Of a stretch of 43,570 bases of DNA, positions 27,794-35,960 are shown piece after piece. The stretch's first letter is position 1. Every line of letters starts with the position of its first letter. Both the position numbers and the translations under genes were made by a program. The notes below the pieces were generated by a model. That model was not told where the DNA came from. It was given only the letters and a program-made list of their open reading frames with translations, and searched no databases. This stretch comes from a virus: positions 1-43,570 of IMG/VR virus record IMGVR_UViG_3300028423_000521. One strand, written 5' to 3'.

Positions 27794-28119
27794 TAGGCCA
27801 AATCCTCGTATATGTTGATGTTAATATACTCGTAATTCGGGAAAGTTTCAACAGTGCTGTCCGCGTAAGTTACCTCAAACTCGGCTCGATAGAAGCCCGC
27901 CGCAGCGGTGTCGGCCGCCTGCCAGTTATACTGAACTACGCCGTTAGCAGCATCGGTGACGGTGGCCGCCGCATTAACGATCTCATTTGCCGCGTAGTCA
28001 TAAAGGATAAACTTTACCGTAGCCCCGACTAAGCTTACGGCTGAGCCTGCTGAGTCCTGAAGCGTGGCCTGAATGGCGGGCGAGGTATCGTTACGCTTTA
28101 TGAAGAAATCCGTGCTCAT
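27793..28119 (-). CDS. BppU N-terminal-like beta-sandwich protein, 108 aa
   Basis: The protein (FFIKRNDTSPAIQATLQDSAGSAVSLVGATVKFILYD..., AAGFYRAEFEVTYADSTVETFPN) matches the small Ig-like domain found at the N-terminus of phage baseplate upper proteins and as single-domain proteins in head-tail regions. It probably decorates the capsid or pairs with the adjacent glycine-rich protein. Function inferred. Confidence 0.65.
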   Translation of the reverse strand: MSTDFFIKRNDTSPAIQATLQDSAGSAVSLVGATVKFILYDYAANEIVNAAATVTDAANGVVQYNWQAADTAAAGFYRAEFEVTYADSTVETFPNYEYININIYEDLA

Positions 28120-28130
28120 ATGGTTCCCCT

Positions 28131-29930
28131 TTAATTACGACCATACTGGTTTTTGCCAGTAATGTCAAGAGAAGATGCATTACGACCAGTCCCAACTAAG
28201 ACCGAATTTTGCCTTGCACCCGCGTGCTCAACCCTTCGCACCGAGGCGTCATCTCCAAAGACCAAAGGAGGAAATGTGGCAAGTGTGTAAGACGTTAGGG
28301 TTATTAGGATAATTGACTGTTCAGTAACCGCGGGCGCCAGCGGAGTCAGAGTATAGCCCGCGGTAGGGACGGCAATTATCTGAGCGGTGGTAATTGCGGG
28401 TGCTGGATTGGTTTGTGTAAAGCTGGTGGCCGGAACTTCTAATATGAGGTTTTCAGCCAACGCAGGGGTGGGCGCAGTAAGCGTGTAAGTAGAAAGTGGA
28501 ACTTCTATTGAGTCGGCCGCGATAAGTGTAGGTGTCGGGGTCGTGAGAGAATAGCTGGTCTCAGGGACGGCTATCGAGTCGGCCGTCACGAGCGTCGGGG
28601 CAAGGACGGTGAGGGTGTATGAGGTTACCGAGACCGCGTAAGTTATTTGCTCCGTGAGGGCGGGAATAGGAACGGTAGTGGTAAAGGCGGTAAGTGGGAC
28701 CGAAAGGGCTAGATTTTCAGTCAGGCTCGGCGGCAAGTCAGTAAGCACGTAAGAGGTAAGCGGGACCTCAAGTGTCTCAGCGGCCGCTAGGCTGGGAGCC
28801 GGAAGGCTGAGGGTGTAGGTGGTAAGAGGGACACTGAGCGTAAGCGCGGCCACAATCTCCGGTGCAGGCAGACTCTGTGTGTATGTGGTAACGCCAACTG
28901 AGATAAGTTCGTTGGCCAGCAGAGTCGGAGCCGAGGCGGATAGGGTGTATGCGGTTGCAGGAACGGCCAGTGCAATTTCGGCCAGAATGTCCGGTGTATT
29001 GTTTGTCAGTGAGTATGCGGTTGCCGAGACGGCCAGCAGCTCGTTGACGGGCAGGGATGGAGCAGGGTTGGTAAGGGTGTATGAAGTTGTGGGAACTTCT
29101 ATAGCTGCAGCAGCGCCCGGCGTCTCGACCCGGATTATGATTATTCCATCGCCGCCGTCAGAAAATACATCAGCAGGTGCGCCACCTCCGCCACCACCAC
29201 CTAGGCCATCCGTGCCGTCCTGTTGAGTTGTGCCGCCTGTTCCGCCTCCGCCGAGGCCCCCCGAACTGACTCCGTCAGTAGAACCACCACCGCCGCCGCC
29301 CGCATAATAGGTTGCCGTGCCGTCAATAGAAGACTGCCTGCCATCGCCTCCGTCACCTCCCGGCCCAGAAGACGAGAAAGGTCTATCATCCCCCGGCTCC
29401 CCTGCACCACCGCCACCTGCGCCGTGACGGCCACCATCTCCCAAATCCTCTCCGCTTCCTCCCGCAAAACCGAAGCCACTATCACCAGTCCCGCTCAGCG
29501 CGCTTGCTCCGGTGCCACCATAGCGACCACCACCACCTGACCCACCAATTTCTCCGTTATGGTCAACGTTACCACCACCACCACCATGGCCACCGCCGGG
29601 AGCAATCAGGCCGTTAAACGAGCTATCGCCTGCTCTTGGAATGGAACCAGCATCATTACCTACACCACCGGCGCCTACCGTGACAGTCAGTGTTGACGCC
29701 GTTACAGACGTTGTTCCTTCGAGAAAACGTCCACCTCCGCCACCACCACCGCGCCTGTCTCCACCTGCGCCACCACCGCCAATTATGAGATAATCTACAT
29801 CCCCGGCGCCGTCGAAGGTAATCGAGCCGCCGTTCGGGAACTCGTAGACGTCATAGTCCGTGCCCCCGATATTGGTGGTCGTCTTGGTAGCCCCGGTTCC
29901 CGAGTATGTGCTGACGGTCGCGGCGACCAC
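28131..29930 (-). CDS. Glycine-rich fibre-like protein with about 13 22-residue repeats
   Basis: A 599-residue protein with three parts: an N-terminal strand region (TVSTYSGTGATKTTTN..., SITFDGAGDVDYLIIGGGG), a very Gly-rich part to about residue 270, and about 13 repeats of 22 residues (about 279-558; consensus VP-T-YTLT-PAP-L). The C-terminal tail ends GKNQYGRN. Gly-rich and repeat parts resemble tail fibre or capsid fibre proteins. The gene lies between capsid and connector genes, unusual for a tail fibre, so a capsid-exposed fibre is possible. The 66-bp DNA repeat unit could change copy number by recombination. Confidence 0.75.
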   Translation of the reverse strand: MVAATVSTYSGTGATKTTTNIGGTDYDVYEFPNGGSITFDGAGDVDYLIIGGGGAGGDRRGGGGGGGRFLEGTTSVTASTLTVTVGAGGVGNDAGSIPRAGDSSFNGLIAPGGGHGGGGGNVDHNGEIGGSGGGGRYGGTGASALSGTGDSGFGFAGGSGEDLGDGGRHGAGGGGAGEPGDDRPFSSSGPGGDGGDGRQSSIDGTATYYAGGGGGGSTDGVSSGGLGGGGTGGTTQQDGTDGLGGGGGGGAPADVFSDGGDGIIIIRVETPGAAAAIEVPTTSYTLTNPAPSLPVNELLAVSATAYSLTNNTPDILAEIALAVPATAYTLSASAPTLLANELISVGVTTYTQSLPAPEIVAALTLSVPLTTYTLSLPAPSLAAAETLEVPLTSYVLTDLPPSLTENLALSVPLTAFTTTVPIPALTEQITYAVSVTSYTLTVLAPTLVTADSIAVPETSYSLTTPTPTLIAADSIEVPLSTYTLTAPTPALAENLILEVPATSFTQTNPAPAITTAQIIAVPTAGYTLTPLAPAVTEQSIILITLTSYTLATFPPLVFGDDASVRRVEHAGARQNSVLVGTGRNASSLDITGKNQYGRN

Positions 29931-29933
29931 GTT

Positions 29934-30422
29934 TTACACTCCGAGTGCGTCGAAGGCTGCGACGAGGTTGAACACAGGCGGGCTATCGCGCAGGGTCTGT
30001 GCGGTCGGATCGCTGACATGCGATCCCCACTGCAATTCCCGGTAGGTGTTTCCGTCCGCGTCGGTCAGGGTCGGCACATCCACCAGCAACGAGGCAGGCT
30101 GATTGTGCAGCCACGAACGCAGGGCGTCACCGAAAGCGTCCTTCGCCTGCTTGAGGGTTGTTAATTGGCCAATCAGTGTTGATTTGCCCGGGCCACCGAT
30201 TGAGGCAAGAAAGTTGTCCACATCGGCTGCGTAGCCCCGGTTCATGTCCGCGATGGCTGTGCGCCAGAGCGCTTCCATGCGCTCCATATCGTTGAACACC
30301 TTGGCCAGAAGCCGGAACGTCAGATCGCCCGTGTCGTTCTTTACCTTGCGGGCCGCCGTGGCCGCAACCTCGGTTTGCTCAATAGCCCGCGTGACGGACA
30401 TGGGATATTTTGCCAGTGCCAT
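29934..30422 (-). CDS. Hypothetical helical protein, 162 aa
   Basis: A 162-residue protein (MALAKYPMSVTRAIEQTEVAATAARKV..., LLAKVFNDMERMEALWRTAIADMN). The first half is helical; GGPGKSTLIGQL looks like a P-loop by chance but lacks context. The second half has DVPTLTDADGNTY. It sits between the winged-helix gene and the fibre-like protein. By eye its codon use is more GC-rich than the neighbouring genes. No family recognised. Confidence 0.6.
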   Translation of the reverse strand: MALAKYPMSVTRAIEQTEVAATAARKVKNDTGDLTFRLLAKVFNDMERMEALWRTAIADMNRGYAADVDNFLASIGGPGKSTLIGQLTTLKQAKDAFGDALRSWLHNQPASLLVDVPTLTDADGNTYRELQWGSHVSDPTAQTLRDSPPVFNLVAAFDALGV

Positions 30423-30423
30423 T

Positions 30424-30816
30424 TCACATCTCCTTGAAGTCGAAATCGTCCTTCTCGAGCAGTAGCTCGAAATCCGTTTTCAGGTCGCGCCAGTGCCAGT
30501 CGGAAGGGCGCTGAAGAAGCCAGCCGATACTTGGAATGACTTTCAGGTTCAGTGGCAACGCGCGATCCTTAATTGTCTGACGCAGCCTCTTGAGCGTCGT
30601 TGATAGCGCAGTATCGGACGGCTCGTATCGCCACGCCTCGAACAGGTCCAGAAGGACGCTTTTGGTAAGCACCCTCCCTTTCGCGTCCCACAGGGCGAGG
30701 AAAACGCGGGCCTCAGCCTGCCGCATCGGAATGCGCTGAACGAGGTCGGCCACCTCAACGTCATTAGGTAGTTGGCCATCACGAATTTCGCTATCACAGA
30801 CTGGACAACGTGGCAT
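30424..30816 (-). CDS. CxxC + OmpR-type winged-helix DNA-binding protein, 130 aa
   Basis: The N-terminus has a CPVC knuckle (MPRCPVCDSEIRDG), then a domain resembling the OmpR/PhoB C-terminal winged helix: MRQAEARVFLALWDAKGRVLTKSVLLDLFEAW, then DTALSTTLKRLRQTIKD, then IPSIGWLLQ. These are the N-terminal helices, recognition helix and wing of Trans_reg_C. There is no receiver domain. It is the only clear transcription-factor-like protein in the structural operon, so it may regulate late genes; target unknown. Confidence 0.6.
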   Translation of the reverse strand: MPRCPVCDSEIRDGQLPNDVEVADLVQRIPMRQAEARVFLALWDAKGRVLTKSVLLDLFEAWRYEPSDTALSTTLKRLRQTIKDRALPLNLKVIPSIGWLLQRPSDWHWRDLKTDFELLLEKDDFDFKEM

Positions 30817-30817
30817 C

Positions 30818-31267
30818 TTATGCTACGGTGAGAATTCCTGATCCGTTCCACTGAATTGTGCGGCTATTGCCGTCAGTGATGGAAATTGTCTCGCCCGCAT
30901 CAATGAGCAAGATAAGTTCATCGTTCGTGGCCGTCTGGTTGAATAGGTAAATGTAGCGGAAATCTGCAATATCCCCGCCCGACGCTGTAATGACAATATC
31001 ACTTGCGTCCAGCGTATAGGTGCCTCCACTTTCTACCGAGGTCACGCTTTCCAGAACCCGGTCAACGGTCATATCGTCTGTATAGTTTGTGTAGGCGATC
31101 TGCGTCACATTGGCCAGAATACCGTTCCCGGTGGCCGTAGGGTCCGATGTTTCGGCTCCGGGCGCAGTATTGGAAAGTGCGATCTGAAGGGTGTCTGAGC
31201 CTAGGTTGTGAAAACCCTCAGCCAGCGCCTCAACAAAGTCTGCAATCTTAGTTGTCGTTACGGCCAT
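30818..31267 (-). CDS. Structural (decoration/fibre-like) protein, 149 aa
   Basis: A beta-rich 149-residue protein (MAVTTTKIADFVEALAEGFHNLG..., TLQIALSNTAPGAETSDPTATGNGIL..., FRYIYLFNQTATNDELILLIDAG) ending IQWNGSGILTVA. This type occurs in phage head modules as minor capsid or adaptor protein. It overlaps the 62-residue gene by 20 bp. Its detailed role is unknown. Confidence 0.65.
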   Translation of the reverse strand: MAVTTTKIADFVEALAEGFHNLGSDTLQIALSNTAPGAETSDPTATGNGILANVTQIAYTNYTDDMTVDRVLESVTSVESGGTYTLDASDIVITASGGDIADFRYIYLFNQTATNDELILLIDAGETISITDGNSRTIQWNGSGILTVA

Positions 31268-31436
31268 CTTCTATCTCCTCGACAGCTTTGTTTTCAGGAG
31301 CCCCTTGCAGCATCTTTGCTTCAGGGCCAGCAACGCATCCGACTGAGCGGGCAGCTGCTTCAGCGGTGCCTTCTACATCATCACCGGGAAAATACCATTT
31401 CCCTGCATGATAGAAATTCTTGATAATCTTAGCCAT
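31248..31436 (-). CDS. Small hypothetical protein, 62 aa
   Basis: A 62-residue protein (MAKIIKNFYHAGKWYFPGDDVEGTAEAAARSVG...), with a basic aromatic N-terminal strand pair and a variable acidic tail. Small proteins with this KNFYH-GK-Y-PGD layout lie downstream of capsid genes in several phages. It overlaps the next gene by 20 bp. Function unknown. Confidence 0.6.
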   Translation of the reverse strand: MAKIIKNFYHAGKWYFPGDDVEGTAEAAARSVGCVAGPEAKMLQGAPENKAVEEIEDGRNDN

Positions 31437-31453
31437 TTTTAGCCTCCGTAGGG

Positions 31454-31479
31454 GGAGGGGCCAATTTCTCAGCCCCTCC
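31454..31479 (-). terminator. Hairpin after the decoration-protein gene
   Basis: GGAGGGGC (31454-31461) pairs with GCCCCTCC (31472-31479), an 8-bp stem 8 bp downstream of the 150-residue gene (left-going). No T tract follows on the transcribed strand, so it may only attenuate, giving more capsid and decoration protein than downstream genes. Confidence 0.5.
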
Positions 31480-31486
31480 TATTCTT

Positions 31487-31939
31487 TTAAGTTGCGGCTA
31501 CCGAAGTGCCGACGCCAGCATCAAGGTCCATTCGTGCACCCATGGTAAGGACTGCGACGATGGAAACGTCTGCATCGGTTCCGGTGGTTCCGGTAGCTAC
31601 GACGCGGGCATAACGACTGTTGCCCACGTAGCCAATGGTGCCCGCGATGGCATCATCATCTCCGTCAGCCGTCACGGTAAGCGCAGACTCGGCACCCAGA
31701 AGTTCGGCGTCAGCCACTGCAGCAGCACCGGCCGCCGTAGTATCATCGCCTTCTTGAACCTCAAAACTGAAGCCCGAAGCCGTTCCCGCATCAGTTACAG
31801 TATTGTTGACTGCGACGAACGTGCAGGTATCAAAACCCTTAGTATCCACCCAGTCTGATGCAGCGGGCGTCGCGCCCGACAGGGACAGATTGCCAAGGTG
31901 GACAACCTGCATGTTGTTTTTCATATCACGCTGAGGCAT
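31487..31939 (-). CDS. Capsid decoration-like protein, 150 aa
   Basis: An Ala/Thr/Val-rich beta protein (MKNNMQVVHLGNLSLSGATPAASDWVDTKGFDTCTFVAV..., GYVGNSRYARVVATGTTGTDADVSIVAVL) directly downstream of the major capsid gene, the usual position of head decoration proteins. The VNNTVTDAGTASGFSFEVQEGDD region resembles the beta-tulip/immunoglobulin-like types. Strong ribosome-binding site (AAAGGAGAAC) suggests high expression. Confidence 0.7.
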   Translation of the reverse strand: MPQRDMKNNMQVVHLGNLSLSGATPAASDWVDTKGFDTCTFVAVNNTVTDAGTASGFSFEVQEGDDTTAAGAAAVADAELLGAESALTVTADGDDDAIAGTIGYVGNSRYARVVATGTTGTDADVSIVAVLTMGARMDLDAGVGTSVAAT

Positions 31940-31962
31940 TGGTGTTCTCCTTTCTCCTCAGG

Positions 31963-33291
31963 TTACGATGCAAACTTCACGATCTTTAGGGCCGCAAAGT
32001 CAATCACGTCACCACCGACTCGCTTGGTCGTGTAGAACTTGATATAGGGTTTTGCGGTGAAGGGATCGCGAAGAACTCGGATGCCCATCCGGTCAACGAC
32101 CTGATAAGCTTCGCCCATGTTACCGAAGGCGAGACTCAGGCTGTTGGCCGCAATGTTGGGCATGTCCTCAAAGACAGCGGTGGGGTAGCCCGCGAGGGTG
32201 GCAGGTTCTCCAGCAGCAACCGAGGGCTGCCACATATACATGCCGTTCGAGTCCTGCATCTTACGAATGGTGCCATAGGTTCCACGATTAGCAAACCATG
32301 CAGCGCCCGCTTTGTAGCGATCCTGCAGCGCGTAGATGGCGTCGTAGAGGACATCAGGACCGTTGGGATCGGAAGCGAATGCGCCAGAGGCTCCGGTATC
32401 GAATTGCTCGATTGCCCCGAGTTGGTAGACGCCCGCCGTGTCCCAATCTCCATAGTCAAGGAAGCCACGAGGCTTGCCTACTCCATCGCCAGTAACGAAG
32501 GCTGCGTTCTCGGTGCGGGTAAACTTGTCCGCAACTTTGTCGGCTAGCCACATTTCTATGTCGATGTAGGCATCGTCCAGAAGCTTCTGCGTAGCGCGGG
32601 GCTCTGCATACTGCTCATGCACAGGAATGCGCCACGCGTCAAGCTCAGAAGTATCGGTCTCCGGCCGCGAACCAGTTTCCGAAACCCAGCCCGAACTTAC
32701 CTCATCTACGTCATGCATACCTTCGAGTGCATCAGTGGAAATCATCTGCACAGCAGCGTATGCCCGCATCGGAGAGGTGTCGAACTGACGCTGAACCATC
32801 CGGCCAGTAGTGTCAGGGTCCACAACATGACCGCCATCAGGATCAGAGCCGACAGACAGCGCCTTCCGCTCATCGGGCTCCAGTTCCGACTTGTAGCCAT
32901 CGCCGCCCCGAACCCAATTCAGGAAATGCTTCTTGTAGGTTTGCATATCCTCATGAGTATAGCTTTCGGGCCGATTGCGGCCATTACGGAACTCGGCCGC
33001 CGTATTAGCCCACGCAGCGGCCTTGAAGTCCAGTTCTTCCTGATCGACTTCCCTGCCGTCCAGATAAACTTTCTTCTGCCGCATCGACGTGGCCAGCTCG
33101 TCCAGCTTAGTCTGATTCTCCTCGAGATCGGCTTCGATCTTTTCGAGCTTCTCTTTGGTGAGAATATCGACAGACTCGCCTGCCTTCTTCTCGATTGTCT
33201 CGGGCAGAGTTTTCTTGAACTCCTCGAACGCCCGATTGACCTCTTCTACCGCCTTAACGGCATCTTCGAGGTCGATTCCATCTTTAGGCAT
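31963..33291 (-). CDS. Major capsid protein, HK97 fold, with N-terminal delta domain
   Basis: A 442-residue HK97-type capsid protein. Residues 1-75 are coiled-coil (VKAVEEVNRAFEEFKKTLPETIEKKAGE, LEENQTKLDELATSM) as in delta/scaffold domains removed by the protease. The mature part has GGHVVDPDTTGRMVQRQFDTSPMR, WVSETGSRPETD, IDIEMWLADKVADKF, GDGVGKPRGFLDYG, a typical A-domain GYPTAVFEDMPNIA and ADYQVVDRMGIRVLRDPF-like end. It overlaps the protease gene by 8 bp. Confidence 0.92.
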   Translation of the reverse strand: MPKDGIDLEDAVKAVEEVNRAFEEFKKTLPETIEKKAGESVDILTKEKLEKIEADLEENQTKLDELATSMRQKKVYLDGREVDQEELDFKAAAWANTAAEFRNGRNRPESYTHEDMQTYKKHFLNWVRGGDGYKSELEPDERKALSVGSDPDGGHVVDPDTTGRMVQRQFDTSPMRAYAAVQMISTDALEGMHDVDEVSSGWVSETGSRPETDTSELDAWRIPVHEQYAEPRATQKLLDDAYIDIEMWLADKVADKFTRTENAAFVTGDGVGKPRGFLDYGDWDTAGVYQLGAIEQFDTGASGAFASDPNGPDVLYDAIYALQDRYKAGAAWFANRGTYGTIRKMQDSNGMYMWQPSVAAGEPATLAGYPTAVFEDMPNIAANSLSLAFGNMGEAYQVVDRMGIRVLRDPFTAKPYIKFYTTKRVGGDVIDFAALKIVKFAS

Positions 33292-33937
33292 TGATAGCCT
33301 CCTTCAGTTTGTTGATGGTTTCGATGAATGTCGCCTTGCTTTCGTCGTCACCCTCACGGTGTCCTTTAAGGCGGGATACTGCCTCGTCATAGCCGTAAAG
33401 AGCTACAAGTTTGGCAAACGTGCCGGGCACGCCCTGCTTGCGCAAAAGCTGCTCGACTTCCCGAGGGGAGTTAATGTGCTGCTTCACGTCAGTCACACCA
33501 GCCTCGGGGTTCATTGGGAAGGTCACTAGGGACGTTTCCCAAAGCTCTAGTTCTTTCAGTTCGCGGGCACGCTCATCGCCTTTGCCCGTTATCTCATAGT
33601 CGATGGTTTTGTAGCCAATGGACAGGCCCTCGAGCGCCTTGTGCTTTAAGAGGGTGTGGGCTACCTTGGCTTGCGGAATGTCCAGAAGAAGCTGGCCCTT
33701 CAGCTGCAGCCCGCGGTCATCCTCTTTCGCATCAGTCCAGACACCGATGGGCTGCGACGGATCGTGCTGCCAAAGCATCTTTACCGACTTGCCTGATTTG
33801 AGGGAATTGGAAAAAGCGCCCTTAAGGATTATATCTCCGCCGAGGTCTTTGACACCGAAAACCGAGCCGTAGCCCGAGATAATTCCCTTTTCCTCATCCT
33901 CAACTTTCGTGTCGAAAGCAAAGCTTTTGTATTCCAT
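33284..33937 (-). CDS. Prohead (HK97/S78) protease, 217 aa
   Basis: A 217-residue capsid maturation protease. Sequence GYGSVFGVKDLGGDIILKGAF, then LWQHDPSQPIGVW with the catalytic His, then ALEGLSIGYK with the catalytic Ser is diagnostic of the herpes-like S78 family. It removes the capsid delta domain during expansion. AGAGGACTG is the ribosome-binding site. A C-terminal helical extension (LRKQGVPGTFAKLVALYG) follows the protease core. Confidence 0.9.
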   Translation of the reverse strand: MEYKSFAFDTKVEDEEKGIISGYGSVFGVKDLGGDIILKGAFSNSLKSGKSVKMLWQHDPSQPIGVWTDAKEDDRGLQLKGQLLLDIPQAKVAHTLLKHKALEGLSIGYKTIDYEITGKGDERARELKELELWETSLVTFPMNPEAGVTDVKQHINSPREVEQLLRKQGVPGTFAKLVALYGYDEAVSRLKGHREGDDESKATFIETINKLKEAINA

Positions 33938-33940
33938 TGT

Positions 33941-34720
33941 TCAGTCCTCTACGTAAACTTGGTTGCACCGGCAGTTAATCACGTTGCCCGCTGAGCCTTT
34001 AGGATCGCCGGGGAACAAAAGCCGCTCGACAGACCCGGTTAAGGTTGGGACCGGAAAGGCGGCCGAAACAGGCACAGTTACACCGTTCATGACGCGGTGA
34101 TTGAAGGCTGAAATGTGGCCTACCTCTCCGAAGTCCCTAGTGTTTTCATCATTCACTGAGTCCCACGTTTTCCGCAACCGGAGCCCGGAACGGATCGCCA
34201 TCTGCTGCGAGGCGTATTGATTAGTTGCATGTATCTCGGTCTGGGTTATGACGGTAGCCCGCTGGTCAGCGATGGCCGGAATTTTGTTTGTAAGGTTTTT
34301 AAAGACCTCATTAATGCTTTCACCCCGTGCCAGCCCACCGTTTACCATATCCCGGACTTGCCGCTCAGTCGTGCGGATGATTTGCGCAGCTTGGCGGGCT
34401 CCGTAGCGATCAATGTATTCTCGGATTATGCGCTGCTTGACCTCAGTTCTCTCGGCCTTCGTCCGCAGGTTCTTAAAGCCAGAGGCGAAGAACTCCTGCA
34501 TGTAATCGGCGGTCTCGTTTGTGGTTTCTTGCCACAGGGCCGTCACGGTGGCCACGATGGCCGAGCGAGAGCTGTCGTTAAGCCTGCGCGGGTAACGCTC
34601 ATTTTTCAGGTTTTCAATGGTGGAGTCCATCGCGGCCTGCAACACGTCCGAAACCCGCTCGAAATACTTGTCCTCTATTGAGGCGGAAAGGGAAAGCATG
34701 GACTCAGTTAACTTTTCCAT
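33941..34720 (-). CDS. Phage head morphogenesis protein (Mu gpF / SPP1 gp7 type)
   Basis: A 259-residue minor head protein. The C-terminal half has the family signature: QTEIHATNQYASQQMA, KTWDSVNDENTRDFGEVGHI, LFPGDPKGSAGNVINCRCNQ. It helps load portal into the procapsid and may be ejected with the DNA. The longer frame runs back to 34837 inside the portal gene, but the homologous region begins near MEKLTESML, so ATG 34720 is used. Confidence 0.85.
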   Translation of the reverse strand: MEKLTESMLSLSASIEDKYFERVSDVLQAAMDSTIENLKNERYPRRLNDSSRSAIVATVTALWQETTNETADYMQEFFASGFKNLRTKAERTEVKQRIIREYIDRYGARQAAQIIRTTERQVRDMVNGGLARGESINEVFKNLTNKIPAIADQRATVITQTEIHATNQYASQQMAIRSGLRLRKTWDSVNDENTRDFGEVGHISAFNHRVMNGVTVPVSAAFPVPTLTGSVERLLFPGDPKGSAGNVINCRCNQVYVED

Positions 34721-35960
34721 AGCCCAATTCCCACAGGTCTTCTTCGACAGTTTGCTCATCCTCTTCCTCACGGGACTCCTGTCCCTTACGAACCTCGGCC
34801 ATGAGCATGGAGCCCAGAGGATCAGGAAGCGGGTCATAGCCTTTCATAGCCCGGCTTTCATTGAGGGTAAGGTCGTCAGAATTATCGGCCATCTCCCACA
34901 TTTTTGTCCGTTTGTCTGCAATGGCCTCAATCTTATCTTTGTTCGGCACGAGGCGCACATCCTCACTAAGCCAGTAGGAAAGTTCCGCAGCCTGATATTC
35001 TACCAACGGAAGGATTGTGTCCTCATAAAAACCAAGCCGGGCCTCACGATAGTTGGCGTAGGTATTGTCACCCGGAATGTTGAGGAGAAGTGGAGGGACA
35101 CCGAAAGCAAGAGATATGTCGCGGGCGGCGCTTTCCTTAGTGCGTAGGATTTCCATGTCCATCGGGCTAAGGCCCATTGATTTCCAATCCAGCCCGCCCT
35201 CTAGCAACATCGGCCGACCAGCGTTCTCTGCGCCGGAATACTTCTGATCCAACTCGACCTTAAGCCGCTGATATTCCTCATCCGAGAGGCCAGTTTCGCT
35301 GTCAACGACAAGAGCGCCTGACGGGCGGGCAGCGTTTTGCAGAAGGGACTGAACCCAGTTCATGGACTCGTTATGCTGGTCGATGGAGTAGGCCCCGGCC
35401 GAGATGGGCGACATGCCATACCAATCGTCAGTGGGGTGGAATAGCTTAATGTGCAGAATGTCTGAGCCCAATTTGGCGTCTACAGGGTAAACTACCTTTT
35501 GGTTGCCTGTCTTGTATTCGTAGCCTTTAGGTAGGCCAGTTTCACCGGGAAGGATGGTCATGCGGTCAGGCCGCAGCGGCCAAAGTTCCAGCGTGTTTCC
35601 GCGAGTGTCGGTTACTCGCTCATCGTAATTGTTGCCCGAAAGGAGGAGGTAGGATACTCGAGCCTGCCACCAAGCGAAGCGGGACATTGCAGGATTTGGG
35701 CGATTGATGAGATCGAGGATCGGGTGCTCGTCTACAATCTTACCGCCTATATCTACTTGCCACTCGATTGAAGCCACGGCGTTTGCAATCCTGTTGATGG
35801 CTGAGTGAGCAATTACGTTCAGGCTGTAGGCCTCGCGAGAGAAATCTTGGTAGCGGCGGCCAGACCAAGCGGCTCTCATGAGGCCGAAGAAGTGAGTGCG
35901 GTAGCCTTTGGAAAGTTTTATCTCCGGCGGAGTGGAGAAAAGGCGGGAAATGATACTCAT
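34704..35960 (-). CDS. Portal protein, HK97-type, 418 aa
   Basis: A 418-residue portal: SLNVIAHSAINRIANAVASIEWQV near the N-terminus, HPILDLINRPNP, YLLLSGNNYDERV, ELWPLRPDRMTI, DILHIKLFHPTDDWYGMSPISA, then GVPPLLLNIPGDNTYANYREA and a C-terminal acidic tail. It forms the dodecameric ring through which terminase packs DNA. It overlaps TerL and the head morphogenesis gene at its two ends. Confidence 0.93.
   Translation of the reverse strand: MSIISRLFSTPPEIKLSKGYRTHFFGLMRAAWSGRRYQDFSREAYSLNVIAHSAINRIANAVASIEWQVDIGGKIVDEHPILDLINRPNPAMSRFAWWQARVSYLLLSGNNYDERVTDTRGNTLELWPLRPDRMTILPGETGLPKGYEYKTGNQKVVYPVDAKLGSDILHIKLFHPTDDWYGMSPISAGAYSIDQHNESMNWVQSLLQNAARPSGALVVDSETGLSDEEYQRLKVELDQKYSGAENAGRPMLLEGGLDWKSMGLSPMDMEILRTKESAARDISLAFGVPPLLLNIPGDNTYANYREARLGFYEDTILPLVEYQAAELSYWLSEDVRLVPNKDKIEAIADKRTKMWEMADNSDDLTLNESRAMKGYDPLPDPLGSMLMAEVRKGQESREEEDEQTVEEDLWELGYGKVN

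Noticed and set aside
30311-30351. Lysogeny module or integrase
   Set aside because: Nothing resembling a tyrosine or serine integrase, excisionase, CI-like repressor or att site was found in this stretch or anywhere else in the window; absence is not proof of a virulent lifestyle.
29934-30422. P-loop GGPGKST in the 162-residue protein
   Set aside because: It lacks the preceding hydrophobic strand and any Walker B, so it is probably chance.
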